Shown: positions 21,071 to 33,189 of the stretch, one piece after another | Position numbering within the stretch: position 1 is the first letter of the stretch | Layout: the number at the start of each line of letters is the position of its first letter | Source of the DNA: Branchiostoma floridae | Taxonomy: Eukaryota > Chordata > Leptocardii > Amphioxiformes > Branchiostomatidae | Length of the DNA stretch: 64,000 nt | Assembly (NCBI RefSeq): GCF_000003815.2 | Contig: NC_049991.1 | Coordinates: forward strand, 19,279,760-19,343,759 | Direction of reading: 5' to 3' | Made by a program: the position numbers and the translations under genes | Notes under the pieces: generated by a model | Seen by the model: the letters and a program-made list of their open reading frames with translations, nothing else | What the model was told of the DNA's origin: nothing | The model's database searches: none

Positions 21071-21140
21071 TACAGTGGAAGCCAGTTAATTGCACGTCAG
21101 ATAAACGCACACTTCGTTCAATTGCACGGAATCCCATAAT
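21071..21140. mobile_element. Fragment of AATTGCACA-type MITE
   Basis: TACAGTGGAAGCCAGTTAAT and GATAAACGCACACTTCGTT match the left end of 32166-32358; the right end is not recognisable. Confidence 0.55.
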
Positions 21141-21309
21141 CCCGTGGCGGTGGGGCCGAAAAGGAACGAAGTATGAAGCAAAGTAAAATAAAATCGATGG
21201 GAATATAAGGAAACGGTACTATGATCGGCAAATGCATATGAAACGAGCTTTTTTTTTTGCATTTTCCATCTTGTTCCACGAAATCCCAAGAGCCCCAAAT
21301 GGTTCAATT

Positions 21310-22330
21310 GAAGAATGAATATTAATGAGACCTATCTATGCATATTTATGTTCATGTACTTGTTAATGTGCACGTGGTTATATAACGTTTCTTAGAATAT
21401 CCATATTACATTTATATCACAAAATTTCACAAGAAGAAATGGATTATGTCGAGAACGATTGCGCATATTTTATTGTAAAATGTCATTATATGTTGATATA
21501 GTTGTTCAAAAAATGCAATGCTAGCAAAGTTGAAAGTATATGTATTGCTCAATTTGAAAGAGCTTGACCTAAGTGAAATATAGGTCGCAAGAGGCAGACA
21601 TTTATTTGTAGTTATTATGACGAAAAGTTGTTGACAGAAATTTTATTTCCCAATATTCTTTGCACAGATTCCTCACGTTGGCGCCTTTCTTCCCGCCAAA
21701 ATGATGAATACTCATGGTACAACTTGATAAAATCTCCTTGGTACAATGTATATATGTCTATCCTTTCACAGCTTTTCTTTCGTCGTGAACGAGAAATAAT
21801 ATATGTCTCTGGGCAGTCTCCAGAAAACCATGTTGTTGGCCCTGTTGAAGGGAGCTGTCATGCTCGTGGGGCAGCAGTTTATTAGCATATCATTCCTGAC
21901 CGGATTTCTATTAGACGTAAACAATCGCAGGTCATTTGCATGCGGCGCTCCCATCTTGGGAGAACAGAAACCACCCAAATACAACAACAATGCTACAATC
22001 TTGCCTCATTCTGAAAACGTATATTAATCGATATTTATCTATCACCCACCAGTAACTGAGTTTCAGTCCTTACTTTCTTATCTCAGTTCCGTTTCTTCGC
22101 ATTTATTTGATCTTCAGAGAATGATTTAGCCACACAAAACACAAAAGCATGAAACAGCGCCGTAAAAAATTGATATTGCCAAATTCTGAGTAAAATAAAA
22201 CACGTTTCATAGGCTTCTAACGCCCGCAGTAACGTTTCCTTATATTCTCATTGATTTTATTCTAGTTTGCTTCATACTTCGTTCTTTTTCGTTCCTTTTC
22301 GCACTTTCGGTAGACCCGCATAAACGAGCA
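21310..22330. other. Unassigned AT-rich interval
   Basis: No coding or repeat evidence. Short ORFs lack domains. Confidence 0.35.
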
Positions 22331-22404
22331 TCTTTTTATCTATCTATATCAAATCTATCTATATCTATCTATCTATTTATCTCTCTCTCTCTCTCTCTCT
22401 CTCC
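22330..22404. repeat. (CTAT)n/(CT)n microsatellite
   Basis: CTAT units pass into an uninterrupted CT run. Confidence 0.9.
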
Positions 22405-22645
22405 CGATTTCATTTTCTATTGCTTTTCTGTATAAGTTATTTATAAGTTACTTAGCTTCAGAATCTGTGTCAATTGGTAATTTGCGTCATTTTACTTCTT
22501 GGTCGTTGATTTCATCTGATGTTAATACCTTCTTATTGGGTTCTCCCTGGAAACATTGAAAAAGCCAGTAGGCAATAAGTTTCCCTGGCGAAATGAATTA
22601 AGAAGTAATTACAATAGCCGTGGAGTATCCTTCAAAGGAAGAAAG

Positions 22646-22659
22646 GTTGCCATGGCAAC
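22646..22659. promoter_or_regulatory. Perfect palindromic RFX X-box
   Basis: GTTGCCATGGCAAC, the canonical high-affinity RFX site. No gene is recognised close by; a target, if any, is unknown. Confidence 0.45.
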
Positions 22660-22792
22660 ACTGTTCGTCTATTAACTTCCACAGTGTACGTGTGATTCTT
22701 TCTCTGGAGCATGGACACAGGCGGCCTCACACGGGCATCTAGAAATCTCGTGGTGGGTACGTCATTCCAGGCGAACGCCATATAGAGCCCCC

Positions 22793-22860
22793 TGTTCTAT
22801 TTCGAATACTCGAGGTGTTTGAAATAGAACTTGATCGAACAGTGGGCATGGCAACAAAAT
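22793..22860. repeat. Single-copy relative of the 31-bp minisatellite
   Basis: TATTTCGAATACTCGAGGTG and TGAAATAGAACTTGATCGAA followed by CAGTGGGC match the left flank and first unit of the array at 28030-28100. It looks like an unexpanded copy of the founder element. Confidence 0.55.
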
Positions 22861-23179
22861 TGAACAAACATGCATATGCGGCGATATGCAAAATACAGAT
22901 AGCGCCCCTTCAAATTGAACGGCTTTTGCCGTGTTATGTATCAGACCATGGCGACAAAATTGTCTGAAGTTGTTTACAGCTAGGTTTTATCATTTTGAGG
23001 TTGCACAAAATATACGACAGGTGGCATAGTTCCGCCATGAGTGTTCTAGACTATTTTGCAAACCCTGTATTGTTACGAACAGGTTTGGGATTGCAAAACC
23101 TGTATTAGTTTCGTAAAAGGCAAATTATTGGGGTGGGGGGGGGGAAACATCCTGCATTGTCTCGAAAATGTTTTATTTC

Positions 23180-23365
23180 TAGCTCCAAGTTTTCGTGACC
23201 AAACTGTTGTTTATCAATTCTTCATATGTTCATGTATTTTATTGAACTTAAGTAATATCTATTGATCATATATTTTATACATTATAATCTGTTGGCGCAC
23301 CTCATATGATATCTAAATAAATGTCATATGCCATGGCAAGAATAAAGCTGAATCTGAATCATATT
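23180..23365 (+). mobile_element. Probable LINE 3' end
   Basis: AT-rich sequence ending AATAAAGCTGAATCTGAATC, a tail style of CR1/L2-like LINEs. The 5' limit is uncertain. Confidence 0.4.
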
Positions 23366-23384
23366 TTAGCTTTGCCTAGGGCCA

Positions 23385-23510
23385 GCCCTCGGATAGAACG
23401 TTAGATAGAGGTCCCGTGTCTGGGGAGAGCCATACCCCAGGTATGTTAAATAACCCACCTCGCGTGCGATGGTGCGGTGTGAGTGGTTCAAAACCCACAG
23501 CTGGGGCAAT
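23385..23510 (+). repeat. SINE body fragment
   Basis: GATAGAACGTTAGATAGAGG, TCTGGGGAGAGCCATACCCC and GCGATGGTGCGGTGTG match 10040-10340 and 46140-46240. Confidence 0.7.
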
Positions 23511-24410
23511 TACTGTCGTATTGAGATCACCTGAGTGGTGCCGAATGACAGCTTGCTCCAGACCCTTTTAGCCTCGCCTATTGTAAGCTCCTGGCAATTC
23601 AGCACCTGGCTGCCAAGAGAGAGTAGTCGCCCCACCCTATAACAATAACATAACAATAACAACATATATTGCAGTGCGGATAGATCAAGGGGCAGCTGGT
23701 CACCGACCTTCCTGTCATATAGATCTCCCACACGACCCCACAGTTGTTTTTGCTTTGGCTATCAACTTGTTTCATGCATACATGTATATTGCCAGGAAAA
23801 ACATGCTGTCATGACAAGACTGTACAGTCACAAAGCGTGCTTCTATCATTCCGTAGGCGGATAAAAGGGAGCCGGCTGTTAATCACCCTTCTAACCTTTG
23901 CGGGCGTTCAAAGATGTTCCTTAACGAGGTTCTCTCGTCTAAGTCGACTTTATAATTAGCCCATCAAATACTGTAACCTGTCAAGTTGTTTTCTTTACAA
24001 GAGCAATGTGGCACTGCACAGGGCACTGCACTGGGCAGGGTATGTCTACAGCCTCGCCCAGAAATAAGCTCAACTCAGACTTAGAAGCATAGATGTCAAG
24101 TAGAAAGTCACAGCGCACGCATGGAGACGTGTAAAAAAATTTAAATCACTGTGATCATTACTTTTTCAGGCGACACCCAATAACCGTAGGTATTTATTTC
24201 TGTTTTCTTTATACAGGGTTGACACACTCAGTACTTTGCGCACTGCTTTCCAGGCGTGCCCTGTACAGAATAACATACACAAAGTAGCATAACAAAGACA
24301 ATAAGATAAACTAAACAATGAAAAACCAAACCGTATGTAAGAGAGAAAGAAAAAATATGTTCAATTGAGCTGCGACCTGAAGTGTGTGGGTCAACTTTGT
24401 TCTGCTTATA
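23510..24410. other. Unassigned interval
   Basis: No gene recognised; CAATGTGGCACTGCAC at 24004 is a short piece of the SINE 3' region seen at 50587. Confidence 0.35.
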
Positions 24411-24412
24411 AG

Positions 24413-24413
24413 T

Positions 24414-24444
<31 letters not shown>

Positions 24445-24540
24445 GCACGCACACACACACACACACGCGCGCGCACGCACGCATACACTCAAGCACACAC
24501 ACACACGCGCGCGCGTGCGCGCGCGCATACACACATACAC
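24413..24540. repeat. (CA)n/(CG)n microsatellite
   Basis: CACACA with GCGCGC alternations; purine-pyrimidine alternation throughout, so potentially Z-DNA-forming. Confidence 0.95.
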
Positions 24541-24559
24541 AGTTCCTACTTGAAATGCG

Positions 24560-25375
24560 AAGGGAATCCGTATCAAACATTTTCACAATGTGTCCAAAGA
24601 ATTTACGGCATAACCCACAAATTTCTGATCACAGTTCACCCTAGGCTTTTTTTCGCTACTTACCTACAGATTTAAAACAAAAGACGTTGCCTACAAAATA
24701 ATGATTGCAATGATTTGAAATTTCATAAAAGGCTTCAAACTACGAAATTGTGCCTAGAAATTTGAGTTGTGCATATTACATCTGACTGAGACCGAGCGCT
24801 TATTGATCACCCTCGTATCATTCCGCATTCCGAGTCCAGGAGATAGCTCCAGCACACCCCTCCTACTTTGACTTTAAGATTACCGGGCGTTCGGATGTTA
24901 TCACAAGGCTTTCTCCTCTAAGTCTCCTTTAGTCCATTTGACACTCTATGCTGTCAAGTTTCATTTTACAGCGCAAGTCTTTTCGAGGCGCCCGAGTGCA
25001 AGAGACAGCTGCAGCATAAAGGTTGTCAACTGCTCTTCAGTTTGAACGGCGTTCAACCTACGCCGTTTCGTGATGAGAAGGCCATTAAACCCAGTCAAAC
25101 GAGCATTTCCTTTAATGGCTCTCATAGGTTTCACAGCGTGATATATATATATACATAGCATCGTGTAGGTGGGGTTGATTGGCGGATAATTAACAAGACC
25201 ATGAGGTGTGTAAAAATGCAAGCTACCACATGTGCCTTGCAGTGGGTGGATTCGGGCGGATATTTACGTGTTGAATAGTAAAAGATTCAAACTGGCTCCA
25301 CAGGAGAGAGTGTGCGGTGTGTTTGGTGATGACAGGTGTACCTGCTTTCAATTTATCTCCGGGTAGATTTACCAG
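24560..25375. other. Unassigned interval
   Basis: No gene or family recognised. Confidence 0.3.
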
Positions 25376-25383
25376 TGGCATAA

Positions 25384-25492
25384 GATAGTATCAAAGCTGG
25401 CTAAGGAGTACAGCTGGCCAAAGGGAGTAATCAGCCTCGCTCCTCTGACAGCTTTTGATTACATCTTAGCTACCGTAGGATCTGCTTGGAGA
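25384..25492. mobile_element. Foldback element, relative of 2948-3189
   Basis: ATAGTATCAAAGCTGGC is mirrored by a variant of GCCAGCTTTTGATAC, and the right end ACCGTAGGATCTGCTTGGAG is shared with the copies at 3160 and 57270. Confidence 0.7.
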
Positions 25493-25631
25493 TTAGCTTG
25501 TAGCTAATATCACATCTTGTTTGTGTATTGAATGCATCTACTATATTTACTGCCTCTCAGAAGTTTTATGGAATATAAAGCTAGGATAATGCGAGACAGT
25601 GGAGACTTTAGACCTTTTATTTTGTATTTGA

Positions 25632-26075
25632 TCATCATCATCAGTCGGCTGCTGTGCAGTCGGTCACAAGACAGAGCGCTGACCTCCTAGTGGTAGTCCC
25701 CGGGCAACGGCTGCTGCAATGACCCTGAGTTGCGATACCATCGGGGGCCGGGCGGAGCACTAGCAGGTCTACCTGTGGTGTTCCCCCCGCTCCTGGCAGG
25801 TTCAACCATGGTGGGACGGTTCCCAGGGGAGCTGCAGCTGGCTAATAGCACCTGCACTCCGCATATAGCTGTTCAGGGCCAATCACCCGTCCAGTTGCCA
25901 GAGCGGAGGAAACCAACATTCTGGCAATTACCCGATTACGAGAGTCAGAGTGTATTTGATACCAGTTGAATAACGTGATATTGATAGCCCTGAGCCTGAC
26001 ATGATTAGGAATCTGCCGTGCCCATCTTAAAAAAAGGTATATAGAAGTAATATACAAGAAGAAGAAGAGGAGGAG
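25632..26075 (+). mobile_element. Putative retroposon with (GAA)n tail
   Basis: Starts near GTCGGCTGCTGTGCAGTCGG and ends AAGAAGAAGAAGAGGAGG. It is GC-rich relative to its surroundings. The plus-strand ORF within has no recognised domain. Class uncertain. Confidence 0.35.
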
Positions 26076-27218
26076 ATATGATTCAGATTTTTAAGCTGGT
26101 AAAGGATCTGGAGAGAATCCCTCCAGAGTATCTCTTTTAAGAAGTGTTAAAACACTTCAAGTTGTAACGTGGTCACAGTCTCAAACTCAAGGTCCCGCTA
26201 GCTAAGAACAGAGTTAGAGCTCAGTCGTTTAGCGTTAAGGTGGATTCACACGTGCGTATATATTCAAATCTGTTTGGGGTCCGTATAGAAGTTTTAGTCT
26301 CTACCAGGTATCTCACGTCACCGGAGAAATAATAGAAATTGAACAAATATATCCAGATAGGAATTTTGTGTCAATATGTATATTATTAGTTGACCCCTCA
26401 CCTCCTCCATGTAAGCTCGACCTCCACGAAAAGCGGCCTAGTAGGCCGATGGAGTATCTATCGAGTCCAAATAAAGGCACAAACAAACAAACAAACAAAC
26501 AAACCAAATAAGGAACCGCGGTATGAGCTGAGACCCAGGAAGCCGTATATCTCATCGGTGAGAAGAAGACAAAAAAAAAATAATTCTGAATGGCGTCATT
26601 ATATAAAATCATATAGAATCGTCTGAACGTGTATTCAAAGCGAACTCTGTCGATAATGTTATTACTTTCATGGGACATTTTGCATCAGTCGTTTTGGGAA
26701 CAATTGATAAAGACAAGTAAAATCTTAGTACTTTCAGTAATTTTGAAAATCACTGACTGCAATGTAACTGTCTATACCTTAGTATATGATATTATGTATT
26801 TTGTTGTTAACGGTTGTAAATTTTCATAACTGTTTTAGATATCTTGAATTCAAACAGTGAAACAAACAGTGTCTGTTGCTGTTTTAAACTTGGTAAAAAC
26901 TGACGGAGAAGCAAATTTTCAACCCACAATTTTTGTTATTATTTGATTTGATTTGATATTTAATCCGACCGGTCCAGTGTTCGAGGTCACTCTCACTTAG
27001 TTCAATGAATAGTTCACATTGCCCACCCACAAGAATTATTTCATCCTGCCTTAGTTATGACTGATGATTTGGAGATAACTCGGCGCGTGCGTCATTCTGC
27101 GTTGCCGGGGGTTGTTTTTCCCGGGTGTAATTGGATAAAGTGAAATACGTTACTTTGATGAAAGACGCGATGGACGGGATTTTCTTCAGACACTTATCTG
27201 CGTGGGACTTTCCGCACA

Positions 27219-27836
27219 AGGGGTGGGTACCGGTACGGTTTTTTTCCGGACCTGAAAAAATTCGGTGGACCGGATGTTGGACCTTTTGGAAAATAAACGG
27301 ATTATATGATCAGTAATCCACATGTTTGGGGGCTTACCTGTCGAAGAAAATAACAAGAGCGAAGCATAGTAGAGCTTATATTTATTTCAACAAATTTTTA
27401 CAGTCAATCATACAGACGCAGTTAGGAATGCAGGATTTTAGAACGCCTGAGGGACTTAATGTCGACTATCAGGCTCAACATAGAAGACGCTCTACCGGAG
27501 CTCTTTGGCGGCAGACAAATGAACCAGGCATAAGCCCGGTATACAGGGTTAGTGACTCGCAACCAGAATTACCCAGTCAGATCATTCACTCTTTCATTCT
27601 ACCGCCTAGGCGTCTGAGGAGTGGTTGGGAGAGTTGTGAAATTATACAAGTAGGTGACTTTGCATTTGAACTTGGAAGAACACATAGGACTTGTTTAGAA
27701 CTCCTACCGATTTAATCTGTTTAATCATTTTCTAATCGGTCCAAGATATGGTCTACTGATTTTTTTCAGATCCGTTTTTTCTGGACTGATCCAAGAAGAA
27801 GAAGAAAACGGTTTTGTACCGGTACGCCGTACCCTA
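27219..27836. mobile_element. hAT-like non-autonomous element with TACCGGTAC ends
   Basis: AGGGGTGGGTACCGGTAC at the left and GTACCGGTACGCCGTACCCT at the right. The subterminal GGACCGGATGTTGGACC and AAAATAACAAGAGCGAAG recur in the copy at 54584-54930. An internal 129-codon ORF has no recognised transposase motif. Confidence 0.55.
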
Positions 27837-28019
27837 GTGACTACTACTCTCACTGGTTAGTCCCCCTCCTTATTCCTTTGTCCACATGCCTGGCGGTCAC
27901 ACACGTCCTACGATAATCTTACTATCGACCCTAATCAGTTTTCAGTACCGTAATCGAAAACCTAGCATTGATATTCGGAGCTCTAATCTACAGCGTGTTG
28001 AAATAGATCGATCCCATTG

Positions 28020-28695
28020 AATGCCATTTCGAATAAATAGAACCCCCAGTTCGATTTCAGAGGTGTTTGAAATAGAACTAATATCGACCAATGGGCGGAG
28101 CTTCAGAACCATGATTGACTAATGGGCGGGGCTTCAGAACCATGATCGACCAATGGGCGGAACTTCAGAACCATAATCGACCAATGGGCGGGGCTTCAGA
28201 ACCATGATCGAACAATGGGCCGGGCTTCAGAACCATGATCGACCAATGGGCGGGGCTTCAGAACCATGATCGAACAATGGGCGGGGCTTCAGAACCATGA
28301 TCGAACAATGGGCGGGGCTTCAGAACCATGATCGAACAATGGGCGGGGCTTCAGAACCATGATCGAACAATGGGCGGGGCTTCGGAACCATGATCGAACA
28401 ATGGGCGGGGCTTCGGAACCATGATCGAACAATGGGCGGGGCTTCGGAACCATGATCGAACAATGAGCGGGGCTTCAGAACCATGATCGAACAATGGGCG
28501 GGGCTTCAGAACCATGATCGAACAATGGGCGGGGCTTCAGAACCATGATTGAACAATGGGCGGGGCTTCAGAACCACGGTCGTACGATGGGCGGGGCTTC
28601 AGAACCAAGATCGAACAATGGGCGGGGCTTCAGAACCATGATCGAACAATGGGCGGGGCTTCAGAACCATGATCGAACAATGGGTGGGGCTTCAA
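28020..28695. repeat. 31-bp minisatellite, 20 units, GC box in almost every unit
   Basis: Units recur exactly every 31 bases from 28092 to 28681. Most contain ATGGGCGGGGCTTCAG, i.e. a GC box (GGGCGGGGC, Sp1/KLF type). Several of the first six units read CCAATGGGCGG with a CCAAT word; later units have ACAATGGGCGG. 28463 and 28680 carry damaged boxes. The unit comes from a dispersed element (compare 22793-22860). Confidence 0.95.
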
Positions 28696-28914
28696 AATCT
28701 AGTAGCCCTGTTAGTCATGAAATTGTTTAAGATGAACTATGAATGTGCAAAAATGATGCAGAGGTCGAAGGATTTCATTATAAATCTTCTTTTATTTCCG
28801 ATTATGTTATGTAGACAAAATACATAGGAACGTCTGAATAAAGTATACAATCTGATCTTCGTAATTATATGTACAAGTCGCAAGCAGAAGTTTCTCTGCT
28901 CACACGGTAGCATC

Positions 28915-29340
28915 AAATCTCTTAATTCCACTGGTGCCATAGTGCCACCACATCAAAGAGCATTGTAATATATGCTTTATCAAGACTATATTGAACGCCT
29001 TGATATCTGAAGTGTATATACTTCAGGATTACCGATGCTGCATTGGTACATCTCTTTAAATCACTTTAAATTCATGTTTGTTTTTGTTCAATGTTCAATG
29101 TTTTATTTATTAAGGTTCTCGCGGGCAAACACACATTCACCCAAATTTTGACCTTATTACACACGTCAGGCTTACCAAAGCCACACAAAACACATAATAA
29201 CAATAGCTGCAAACAAACAACGACTTGTAGATTCCAGTTAACATGTGTATAACATACATAATAGATTAAAATCAACGTTTTTTTGTCAGGTGGCTGCATT
29301 ATGGCATCCGTTGGAATTGTGAGAGTTGATGTTGATTAAT
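28915..29340. repeat. Transposon-end fragments of the 14690-16380 family
   Basis: GGTGCCATAGTGCCACCACATCA, truncated here to its core GTGCCACCACATCA, then GCATTGGTACATCTCTTTAA and GCATTATGGCATCCGTTGG. Confidence 0.5.
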
Positions 29341-29349
29341 TACTCCTGG

Positions 29350-30240
29350 TAGTTCTTAAACAAGTTTCTTTACCACGATGCACTTTACACTCAAAGTGGG
29401 CATGTGCAGCGCACATCACAAAAGTACGTCATTATGCGGCAGTGAATTGCGAAAAATACTGCTGCCAATTGGACAGCCCTGGCTGTATGTATACAGCTGA
29501 ACCAATAAATAAATAAATAAATTGTGCGACAGTCCTAACATTATAGTAAACACAATAAGATTGAATACAATCATGGTAGTATCCTCTAAAAGCTGGACGT
29601 ATGAAGTGTAATTTCAAAATTGAAAACGTCAAATGCTGGAATAGTCAGGACTGTTTGTAGCAGTCGTTAAAAGCATCCCTATTGTCAATCCTGGTGTCAT
29701 CGGCTAAAATGGCACAGATGGCATTTATTATTCACTATCATCGGAAACATCTTTCTTGCAATTTCACCAGATTCACCAATTCTTCAGGTAGAGATCCAGA
29801 TCGGACTCTCTGAGACATTTAGACACTGGCTTAGAACATGTCGTTATATGTCACTTTAGATCAATGAACTGACTTGAAACTCAGACTTTATGAATGGGAG
29901 ACCAACTTTTCCACATCCTAGCATCTTGACCGGGATCTCTGTCAACAGACTCCGATTGCCTACTAGTATTCACTTAGACAGCGATCCCTGATGACAAATG
30001 TGTTTTACATTCAATACTTTTTGTCACTAAACGTGTGTATATGATAAATAAAAGGCCTGACAAACTGATGTCAACAACGTATCAACATAAGTCAAATGGC
30101 TAAGGACATATAAGTATTGTTCTGGTGACGTTCTCGTGACTCCATGGTGCCAATATGTGTAGATCGCATTTGCTTATAATCTGTATTTAGAGTTTGCCCG
30201 TAACGTATATAACTGTCAAGTTAGTCTGATGTTTATATGC
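29350..30240. other. Unassigned AT-rich interval
   Basis: An (AATA)n run near 29503-29522 could be a retroposon tail. No gene seen. Confidence 0.35.
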
Positions 30241-30340
30241 ATTGTTCATGTTTGTGTAAAATCAAAACAATTCAGTGGACATGCTTTCGATTGTACACTG
30301 CCAGTTGATTATCAATAAACTGAATTAAATTGAGTTAACC
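30240..30340 (+). mobile_element. Probable LINE 3' tail
   Basis: Ends ATCAATAAACTGAATTAAAT followed by TGAGTT, a typical short-period LINE tail. No ORF upstream. Confidence 0.35.
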
Positions 30341-30344
30341 AGTA

Positions 30345-32160
30345 CCACATTTCCGTTTGTCAAAGCCATGCAGCAACTATTGCAATCAAGTGCCAATCTT
30401 ACTAACACTAGTTAAGTACTGATACTCATACAGTTTTTTGTACAAATTCATATTACGCGTCTCAGCATCAAGACTGAAACATTTTTGCGGTAGAGATAGA
30501 GACAGGATATTTGAAATTGCACATACTTCACTCTTATTACTACGTCTCAACTACTTGTCTTTTACCTGTTCAAGAAAAGCATGATGCAATAAATAACAAA
30601 TTCATTTCACAGAAAACTGCATAACTTGCCTAAATACTGAAATCCACAAAAAATCAATGAAACATGCCTACATATTTTCTCCTAAACAACATGGGTTTCA
30701 GCCATACTGTACAGTAAAGGCAAAGCTGAATGAGTGAACACCACTTCTGCATACGGACTTATTCTGTTTCTCCCTCGACTCAAACACTAAGACGCCTTGT
30801 CTGTAGTGACCGCCTGTCCATAGTCACTATTTCTCTTCGTTCCTTCCTTCGGTTGTCACTAGGAACAGATTTGAACTTCCGTGTACGTTGAATAACATAG
30901 CAAAAACCAGGTCTGAATAAAAAAACCAACACAAGACTTATGATGAAATATGTATATTACACCAGGCGTCAAGATTATAGTTACGCGAAACACTATTTCC
31001 CCGAAAAGATACATGATATAAAGATAATTAGCAATATATGCAAATCTATTGCAAAATCACATGATACATGAAATTGAAACTTCGTACACAATATACTTCC
31101 TGGTGCTAGCATTACTGATGAGATCCAACTAATAAACACACATACAAACAAGAAACAAACAACCAATTTTGGAAAACAATTAACTAACAAATCAGCAAAC
31201 CAAAAAAATACTGGCACGCGTACGAGAAGAAATTAATTCCATCGAAGGGAAAAAAAGGTTCTTACACGTTTGGCGAATATACCAGCCTTCCATCTATCAA
31301 CCAACAAATCTACGAACACTTAACTAAATCGAAGGGGAACAGAGAAAAACATTCCTTGCTTTATTCGTGTCCACGACCTCAGTTCCTACCAAACCACCTG
31401 CGTACGTAAGGCTCCTTCATCCTGTTTATCCTACATAACCAGTCATCTGGAGAGGGCGTTTGATCGCCGCCACGCCGTTTATTTTTGAAAATTACCGTGA
31501 GCATTATTAGAGCGCACTAACTGGGTCTGTCAGCAGCAATTGTGATGCACTCACGACCTGCGCCACTAGAAAGGTAAAACGCGTCAGCAATGGTGGCCTC
31601 CGATCCTTCCAACCGACTTCTTGCCTCCTGGAATAGGCATTCTTCCGCTGCTGCTTAATCAATTTGAAAGGTCCGCTGTGTAGTTTCATGTCAACAACAA
31701 GAAGAAAGTTACGATCATCACCCACTCTGGCTAATTTCTTCTTTTTTCGCATTTTGTTCCGAATCGATTGAAATACAGGTCAGTAGTCATTCACTTTGAT
31801 GATAGGTTCCAAGTTAAGAAAAGTTTCAAGCCCAAAAGCTCAGAAAAGGCATGTGTTTCACTTCTTCAAATTTTGTTCCAAGTTAATTGAAAGAATGGGA
31901 AGGGATGCCAAAAATCATCCGTATTTAGTGATATAATCACTCTTCCTGATTGGTGCTTGACTGCTCTAGGTTCTGTAGCCAGACTCTTGAAAAACATCGA
32001 GCATATGGTTGTGAAGTTGTTATTCTAGACAGCATTATTCACTACCTAGACAGCTTTACTGCGTTATTAGAACCACTTAAACCCCATTATGGCATCTTTA
32101 TGAACTGTGTACAAAACTGATGGATGGCAGATGCCGTGACTATGAAACGCTCGAAAATAT
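30345..32160. other. Unassigned interval
   Basis: No exon, RNA gene or repeat family recognised on either strand. Confidence 0.35.
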
Positions 32161-32165
32161 TCAAA

Positions 32166-32358
32166 TACAGTAGAAGCCAGTGAATTGTACAACGGATCAA
32201 CGCACACTTCTGATTTACGGAATACAGCTTTACGGAATCCCCAAATCCCAAACCGGTGCATGAGGTCCAGCTGAAAAACTTCGTATTATTGCACCAGCCG
32301 GAAAATTGCACGAAATACGATGGCAAATAGGCTGTGCAATTAAACGGCTTCTACTGTA
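32166..32358. mobile_element. AATTGCACA-type MITE, intact copy
   Basis: TACAGTAGAAGCCAGTGAAT mirrored by TTAAACGGCTTCTACTGTA. Tc1/mariner/pogo-style TA borders. Used to define the copies at 13203 and 37474. Confidence 0.85.
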
Positions 32359-32708
32359 TTCTGCACCACCAAAAACACCCACAGAAAAGATCTCTCCCTA
32401 TCCCGATCTTTTTGCACAAAAAAGTCCAGCCAGGATTTCCTGAATGGGATCAGACACGACGCATGTCCGCAAAACAGACGCATTCCCCAAAGCCCAAGCT
32501 TACGATGAGTCCTTGAACTTGTATTTTGTTCCCAGACTGTGACGAGAGGCCTTTCTCCTCCGACAATCTTGAACCAACCTCTGTCTGATTGATGCAGCGC
32601 ATCGTTCTCCGGTCTGGACACTCTCGTCTCGCTTCTGTTCTCCTGTTTCTATTCTCGCTAAGGCCTCTATTCTCATCGCTTCTACCAAGGGGATACAGTC
32701 ACCGCCTT

Positions 32709-33038
32709 AAAGCTCAGGGCAAAACCCGCCGTGCTGCTGTCTACGTGCCAAAACGTGGGCAATCTTTTGGGATCCGTAACTGGTAAGTACCGCCTCCGTA
32801 CGAACTCGTAGGGGATTCGACGGATTTTGAAGCACGCAGAGACGCCGTAGAACTTTACGTGCAGGCAAAACTGTGTGCCATCGGGCTGAGGATTCGCCCC
32901 CGTACGTGCCAGTACGGGCGACGCGCCTGCCCAGTACAGCCTGAACGTTTTCAGAAATACATGGCGGGCGTGCCACCCCCCCCCCCCCCCCCCACAAAAA
33001 CGTACGGACAAATTGCGGCGAGTTGTGCCCTTAGCTTT
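32709..33038. mobile_element. GTACGG-rich element, copy 1
   Basis: Ends AAAGCTCAGGGC and GTTGTGCCCTTAGCTTT. Shares AAGTTCTACGGCG, CGTACGTGCCAGTAC and CCCAAAAGATTGCCCACGTT with 43155-43479 and 61380-61626 in either orientation. Contains a C13-type homopolymer at 32979-32992. Confidence 0.75.
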
Positions 33039-33189
33039 ACTCGCGAACCACCCCCGGACGACGTGGGTTTACCGCGGGCGATAATGGCTGCTTGGTGCGG
33101 AGACTTTGTGTCGATAGCGCTAGCTTAGAGAAAAAACACGCTGTGCGTAGGTGCACGCCGCGAGAATACTATCAGATGCAACGTTACGG

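Noticed and set aside
27326-27715. Transposase ORF within the hAT-like element
   Set aside because: No hAT catalytic or zinc-finger signature can be seen in its 129 codons.
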